The translations under genes and the position numbers were made by a program. From an uncultured Eubacteriales bacterium (GTDB lineage: Bacteria; Bacillota_A; Clostridia; Christensenellales; Aristaeellaceae), in the NCBI GenBank assembly GCA_900553645.1, contig USEE01000128.1, forward strand, positions 1-5,302: 5,302 nucleotides of DNA. The letters are read 5' to 3'. The notes under the pieces are model-generated. The model saw only the letters and a list, made by a program, of their open reading frames with translations, had not been told where the DNA came from and did no database searches. Positions 1-2,964 of the stretch are shown piece after piece. Each line of letters begins with the position of its first letter. Position 1 is the stretch's first letter.

Positions 1-334
1 AGACATAGCCGAGCGCCGCGCCGCACAGTACGATGACGAGCAGGAGCGGAAGTACATTCCATTTTGGGAGGCGTTCCAGGTGCAGGATATGCAGCACAAG
101 CGCGCATAACCCCATGAGCAGGATGATGATGACGCATCCCCAGGAGGCAGTGCGCGTCCCGAGCAGGATCATGGAGAGCACCTGCAGGCAGAGCAGCAGG
201 GAATTCTTCCAGGAGGGCGTGCGGATCACATCCTTGACGATGAACGGGCAGAGCGAGAAGAGCAGCGCGCTCACCTGATTGGCGGATTGGAACCAGCCCT
301 TGGAGGTATAGAGCGCAAGCTCCGCCTCGGTCAT
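1..334 (-). pseudogene. O-antigen ligase / polysaccharide polymerase-like membrane protein, internal fragment
   Basis: Reading the minus strand from 334 gives an uninterrupted frame of about 111 codons that runs off the left edge. Visible features are a KGWFQSANQ segment near the start, then four hydrophobic stretches: VSALLFSLCPFIV; SLLLCLQVLSMILLGT; a long one around CVIIILLMGLCALVLHIL; and LPLLLVIVLCGAALG. The pattern of a KGWF-x-x-AN motif, two membrane helices and GTRTASWG is what I associate with the Wzy/WaaL-like O-antigen ligase family of Gram-positives, which polymerises or transfers surface polysaccharide at the outer face of the membrane. The usual N-terminal helices are absent: upstream of 334 the minus frame stays open but is antisense to a clearly coding plus-strand gene. 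The ATG at 334 is therefore unlikely to be a true start. The piece looks 5'-truncated by a rearrangement or misassembly, and its C-terminus lies outside the window. The family call rests on motif memory only. Confidence 0.6.
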
Positions 335-350
335 GGACAGGGAAAGCGAC
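310..350. other. Head-to-head junction between two 5'-truncated genes
   Basis: Left of about 312 the minus strand encodes the O-antigen-ligase-like protein. Right of about 336-350 the plus strand encodes a protein clearly homologous to residues 186 onward of the intact gene at 852-1886. Upstream of 333 the plus frame reaches a stop (TAG at 309-311) after eight codons with little similarity to the paralogue, which has a further 185 residues there. Both genes therefore lose their 5' parts at the same place. No insertion sequence, target-site duplication or long inverted repeat is visible at the point. It is either a deletion/inversion endpoint or an assembly chimera; the sequence alone cannot separate them. 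Confidence 0.65.
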
Positions 351-791
351 GAGGTGCGCATAAACGGCTTTGACCAATACGGCAATGCGTTCAGTCTCGC
401 GGACGTGCCGCTTTCGATGGAGCTAAACCGCACCGACGGCGCGACTTCCTACATGACCGAACAGCATACGTACAGCGACGACGATATTATAGTATCGATC
501 TATCGCGCAAACGACAAGCCCCGATTGATGATGCTGGCGCAATGGCTGTGCAATCAGGTCGAGTGGCGTATAACCGTTAAGGCAGGCGATGGACTTAGCG
601 ATACCATCACTTTCAAGACGGCGCAGAACCCGTTCCCCATCGTTTGGCCTGACCCGCCGACAGATGAGGAACGCTGCGCCGATTGCGGATGTCCCGAGTT
701 CGGCTGTTTGAGAGGTGATTGCAATCATCCCGACTGCCAGCATTATAAGTCGACAGCCGAAAATCCCGAAACTGATCTTTCCGGCGATTAG
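333..791 (+). pseudogene. 5'-truncated paralogue of the secreted Ig-like protein, with Cys/His-rich tail
   Basis: The 152 codons align with the second domain of the gene at 852-1886. Shared motifs are GFDQYG, SIYR-x-N-x-KPRLM-x-LA, W-x-ITV and NP-x-PIVWP, in the same order and nearly the same spacing. The DQYG motif and beta-rich pattern suggest a bacterial Ig-like module (inference). The signal peptide, first domain and linker of the paralogue are missing, and no ribosome binding site sits at a proper distance from the ATG at 333 (GGAGGT at 302-307 is about 25 nt away). It is probably a gene remnant rather than an expressed cytoplasmic protein. After PIVWP, where the paralogue has its PTPEP tail, this copy has a tail with six Cys and two His: C115, C118, C120, C125, C130, H132, C135 and H137. 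This looks metal-binding or disulfide-rich. The frame has no internal stop, so decay, if any, is recent. It ends 60 bp before the next gene. Confidence 0.6.
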
Positions 792-851
792 CCATTTCCC
801 CGGCTTTACCGTATAAAAAGGTATAAAGTAAAAACAAAGGAGGTATTACCC

Positions 852-1886
852 ATGACCAAGGGCAAATCGCGATTTGTCATCGTATTCGTACTGCTGACGG
901 CGCTAATGCTTCAGTTGGTACCCGTCGCCGCGTTTGCCGCAGGCCACGCCGCGCTTCACACAAACGCCGAAGCGGTCGAGGCAAACGCACGGGCGGCATA
1001 TGCCATCGCCGCCATAGATTACGACGGCGCAAGCCGCCTGACCGTGCGTTTCAAAACCACTCCGCCCACTGTAAGCAATAGTTACAACTTCTGGCTTACC
1101 GACAAAAGCGGCAGCACAATCTATTTTAAGTCGATCAGCAAAACTGCCGATCTTACATGGTCTATTGAGCTGCACAGCGCGCTTTTAGACGGCAAGTATA
1201 CGCTGCACTTCAAATCGAACGACCCGGCGCACAGCTTTACCGTGTCCTCGCATGAGCCCGTGCCCACCGCACAGCCCACCGAGGCTCCCACTGCTGAGCC
1301 CACTGCGCAGCCGACGCAGGCTCCCACCGCTGAACCCACCGCCGAGCCTTCCAAAGCGCCATTGCTCACGTCGATCAGATTTGAAACCGATCACGCCGAA
1401 GTAATGACGCGCGACAGTACCGCGATCAGGATATACGGGTTCGACCAGTACGGCGATCCGTTCGACCTTAGCGGAGTCAAGCTGGAATACTCGGTCGAAC
1501 TTTCGGGCGGCGAGGCGCATTCCACGCTCCCCGAAAACCGGACGTTCAGCAAATACGACACGCTGTTTTCGATATACCGCATAAACGGCAAGCCGCGCCT
1601 GATGGCGCTGGCGGGCATGTCCGCGCGGCTGGATACGTGGCAGATAACCGTGTACGCCGAGGGCGGGCTTCGCGCCACAGCGCAAGTGCGCATAGTCGAA
1701 AATCCCAACCCGATAGTGTGGCCGGCAGTTTCTACACCTACGCCTACACCCACACCTACACCCGCGCCTACACCCACACCTGAACCCACACCTGAACCCA
1801 CACCTGTACCTGAACCCACACCTGTACCTGAACCCACACCTGTACCTGAACCCACAAAGAGGCCTGATCCTTACACTACGGGCTAA
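852..1886 (+). CDS. Secreted two-domain Ig-like protein with PTPEP-repeat tail, family not recognised
   Basis: 344 aa. AAAGGAGGT at 836-844 lies 7 nt before the ATG, which fixes the start. Residues 1-29 form a signal peptide: basic MTKGKSR, hydrophobic core VIVFVLLTALMLQL, and likely cleavage after AFA. Residues about 45-132 form a beta-rich domain of unknown type. Residues 136-170 are a PTAEP/PTAQP linker. Residues about 171-291 form an Ig-like module with GFDQYG (197-202), SIYRINGKPRLM (240-251), WQITV and NPNPIVWP. Residues 295-335 are a PTPTPAP/PEPTPVPEP repeat, ending KRPDPYTTG. There is no LPXTG motif, SLH domain or C-terminal membrane segment, so it is either released or held by the proline-rich region. 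The signal peptide and repeats are seen directly; extracellular location follows; any binding role is unknown. TATAAA at 812-817 and 822-827 could be -10 elements, but no convincing -35 accompanies them. The tandem paralogue fragment just upstream points to local duplication. Confidence 0.85.
   Translation: MTKGKSRFVIVFVLLTALMLQLVPVAAFAAGHAALHTNAEAVEANARAAYAIAAIDYDGASRLTVRFKTTPPTVSNSYNFWLTDKSGSTIYFKSISKTADLTWSIELHSALLDGKYTLHFKSNDPAHSFTVSSHEPVPTAQPTEAPTAEPTAQPTQAPTAEPTAEPSKAPLLTSIRFETDHAEVMTRDSTAIRIYGFDQYGDPFDLSGVKLEYSVELSGGEAHSTLPENRTFSKYDTLFSIYRINGKPRLMALAGMSARLDTWQITVYAEGGLRATAQVRIVENPNPIVWPAVSTPTPTPTPTPAPTPTPEPTPEPTPVPEPTPVPEPTPVPEPTKRPDPYTTG
1263..1361 (+). repeat. PT/EP linker repeat inside the secreted protein gene
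   Basis: Encodes a run of PTAQ, PTEA, PTAE and PTQA units between the two folded domains. It contains an imperfect 36-bp tandem duplication, 1281-1316 and 1317-1352, which translates as EAPTAEPTAQPT followed by QAPTAEPTAEPS. Such Pro/Thr linkers are typical extended spacers of secreted Clostridia proteins. All units are multiples of 3 bp, so copy-number change would keep the frame. Confidence 0.8.
1734..1856 (+). repeat. Hexanucleotide-based minisatellite encoding the PTPEP tail
   Basis: The stretch is built from 6-bp units such as CCTACA, CCCACA and CCTGAA. It includes two 12-bp copies of CCTGAACCCACA (1779-1790 and 1791-1802). These are followed by three perfect 18-bp copies of CCTGTACCTGAACCCACA (1803-1820, 1821-1838 and 1839-1856). 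The perfect identity of the 18-bp copies suggests recent slippage or duplication. Every unit length keeps the reading frame, so variation would only lengthen or shorten the tail. Confidence 0.9.
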
Positions 1887-2026
1887 TAAATATGGTAGAA
1901 CAGTGCAGCGCGCCCAGTTTCCGAGCCGGCATAGCCGCCGTTGACACGCTGTATGCAGGGACAATCGCCCTGCCGTTGACGCGCCGATCAGGCAAACCCT
2001 TTCCCCCGCGCTTTACCCGCGCCCGC

Positions 2027-2056
2027 TTGACACGCGCCGCGCGCACAGAGTATAAT
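2027..2056 (+). promoter_or_regulatory. Sigma-A/sigma-70 type promoter of the TSCPD gene
   Basis: TTGACA at 2027-2032 and TATAAT at 2051-2056 are both perfect consensus hexamers, separated by 18 bp. Transcription would start near 2063, leaving a 5' leader of about 35 nt before the ATG at 2099. The position also argues against any translation start upstream of 2063 for the downstream gene. Confidence 0.85.
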
Positions 2057-2098
2057 TTCATCAGTCTAAAACCAATTTATACTTTGGAGGAATGCGTA

Positions 2099-2350
2099 AT
2101 GTACGTATACAAGACCAGGGGCACCTGTTCCAAGGCCATAGAGATCGAGCTGGACGGCGACACGGTAAAGTCGGTGCGCTTCATAAACGGCTGCAAGGGC
2201 AACACCGCGGGCGTGGCAAAGCTGGCCGAGGGCATGAAGGTGGACGAGGTAATCGCGCGGCTCAAGGGCATACCCTGTCAGGGCAACACTTCCTGTCCCG
2301 ATCAGCTGGCGCGCGCGCTGGAGCATATGAAGGCCGAAGGGCTGCAATAA
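2099..2350 (+). CDS. TSCPD domain protein, TIGR03905-like four-cysteine family
   Basis: 83 aa. GGAGG at 2086-2090 lies 8 nt before the ATG. The frame is open further upstream, to an ATG at 1892, but that start would precede the promoter and gives a low-complexity Arg/Pro-rich N-terminus, so 2099 is preferred. The protein has four cysteines at residues 10, 32, 60 and 66, with GTCSKAIE, FINGCKGN, GIPCQGN and the diagnostic TSCPDQLA near the C-terminus. The TSCPD domain also occurs at the C-terminus of some ribonucleotide reductases and related proteins, where its cysteines are thought to bind metal. The short stand-alone form is common in Clostridia and has no established function that I know of. 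Length and motif order match a complete member. It is monocistronic: its own promoter is upstream and a terminator follows 14 bp after the stop. Confidence 0.93.
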   Translation: MYVYKTRGTCSKAIEIELDGDTVKSVRFINGCKGNTAGVAKLAEGMKVDEVIARLKGIPCQGNTSCPDQLARALEHMKAEGLQ

Positions 2351-2363
2351 GCCGATGTATAAG

Positions 2364-2398
2364 ACGGAGCCGTCCCATGCGGGCGGCTCCGTTTTTTT
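2364..2398 (+). terminator. Rho-independent terminator of the TSCPD gene
   Basis: A perfect 9-bp stem, ACGGAGCCG (2364-2372) with CGGCTCCGT (2384-2392), may be extended inward by CCC/GGG past one bulged T. A run of seven T follows (2392-2398). It begins 13 bp after the stop codon of the TSCPD gene. Confidence 0.93.
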
Positions 2399-2425
2399 GC
2401 CCGCCGCGAAAAGCCAAATGACAAG

Positions 2426-2454
2426 CGCGGCGCGCGGGCGCACTGCGCGCCGCG
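2426..2454. repeat. GC-only inverted repeat
   Basis: CGCGGCGCGC (2426-2435) pairs perfectly with GCGCGCCGCG (2445-2454) around a 9-nt loop. Neither side has a T-run, so it is not a standard intrinsic terminator. It lies only 28 bp beyond the TSCPD terminator and may simply be a backup pause or structural element. Confidence 0.6.
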
Positions 2455-2580
2455 ATCTTGCAGGCTAATCAGCGCCATGCCGCCGCACTCCGTTTGGCAT
2501 TTTGCTTAAAGCCGCGCGAGAATGCAGGCGAAGTGCGGTGGGAAGCGGCCCCTGCGGCAAAACGCGCCGCTAACTGCAAA

Positions 2581-2616
2581 AGCGCCCATGAAGGCTCCAA
2601 GGCCTTCATGGGCGCT
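2581..2616 (-). terminator. 14-bp perfect hairpin, possible minus-strand terminator
   Basis: AGCGCCCATGAAGG (2581-2594) is perfectly complementary to CCTTCATGGGCGCT (2603-2616), with an 8-nt loop. On the minus strand the stem is followed by a short TTTT (2581-2578), which makes it a plausible but weak-tract terminator for transcripts coming from the SLH-protein gene. On the plus strand no T-run follows. The gene end is about 350 bp away, so the assignment is tentative. Confidence 0.45.
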
Positions 2617-2693
2617 CAACAGGCGCAATGCGGCGGCGAAAGGTACGGCTAAGCAAATCGCATTCGCACCACATCGGCCCGGTCATGCGGTCT

Positions 2694-2720
2694 GTGCGGC
2701 GGCGATTCCCGCGCTTTTTT
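2694..2720 (+). terminator. Weak terminator-like hairpin with T6, plus strand
   Basis: GTGCGG (2694-2699) can pair with CCGCGC (2709-2714), including one wobble pair, around a 9-nt loop. Six T follow directly (2715-2720). The stem is short and no plus-strand gene precedes it after the TSCPD terminator, so it may be accidental or may end an unrecognised small transcript. Confidence 0.35.
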
Positions 2721-2763
2721 CACAGATTTATTTCCGTCCCGTTCAAACCGGGCAAAGCGGGCG

Positions 2764-2796
2764 AAAGGCGGCTGTTCAAAAGAGCAGCCGCCTTTT
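2764..2796. terminator. Probable bidirectional terminator hairpin
   Basis: AAAGGCGGCTG (2764-2774) pairs with CAGCCGCCTTT (2785-2795). Further inner pairs close an AAAA tetraloop at 2778-2781, giving about 14 bp in all. The plus strand continues with TTTT and the minus strand ends with TTT, the A-stem-T arrangement of bidirectional terminators. It lies about 170 bp beyond the stop of the minus-strand SLH-protein gene and is the best candidate for that gene's terminator. Confidence 0.55.
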
Positions 2797-2816
2797 CCGG
2801 CGAACGAGAGCCGGGA

Positions 2817-2846
2817 AGGGGCGCAGAGCCATTTGCCCGCGCCCCT
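2817..2846. repeat. 8-bp inverted repeat near the SLH-protein gene 3' end
   Basis: AGGGGCGC (2817-2824) pairs with GCGCCCCT (2839-2846) around a 14-nt loop. There is no T-run on either strand. It could act as a 3'-end stabilising structure of the minus-strand transcript, but nothing beyond the pairing supports that. Confidence 0.4.
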
Positions 2847-2964
2847 AAATGTGATGCCATTTGCTTCCAAATGCTTTTCGGCAAGCCTACTCGCGCCGCA
2901 TACGCCCTGCGGCCAGCGCAAGGCATTTTGCAAGACAGGCGCGGGTGGGGTATGCCCATTAAGC

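Larger units (their letters stand above)
2399..2964. other. Hairpin-rich intergenic region between convergent genes, no convincing gene
   Basis: Open frames exist on both strands but have no ribosome binding site, no recognisable motif and Arg/Ala/Pro-rich compositions typical of chance frames in GC-rich DNA. The stretch holds at least five inverted repeats (2426-2454, 2581-2616, 2694-2720, 2764-2796 and 2817-2846). It lies between the plus-strand TSCPD unit and the minus-strand SLH-protein gene. No clear promoter was seen on either strand. Confidence 0.6.

Noticed and set aside
1734..1856. Tandem repeats as a CRISPR array
   Set aside because: Units are 6, 12 and 18 bp with no unique spacers, and they lie inside a continuous coding frame.
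1185..1964. 259-codon minus-strand open frame with repeated CGFRYR
   Set aside because: It is the antisense reading of the PTPEP repeat and Ig-like module; the periodicity comes from the plus-strand repeat.
1955..1973. GCAGGG/CCCTGC hairpin as terminator of the 344-aa protein gene
   Set aside because: Only 6 bp of stem and no T-run afterwards; no convincing terminator is visible between 1887 and 2026.
1892..2098. N-terminal extension of the TSCPD gene to an ATG at 1892
   Set aside because: It would begin upstream of the consensus promoter, has no ribosome binding site, and translates to an Arg/Pro-rich stretch absent from the family; the ATG at 2099 has GGAGG at proper spacing.
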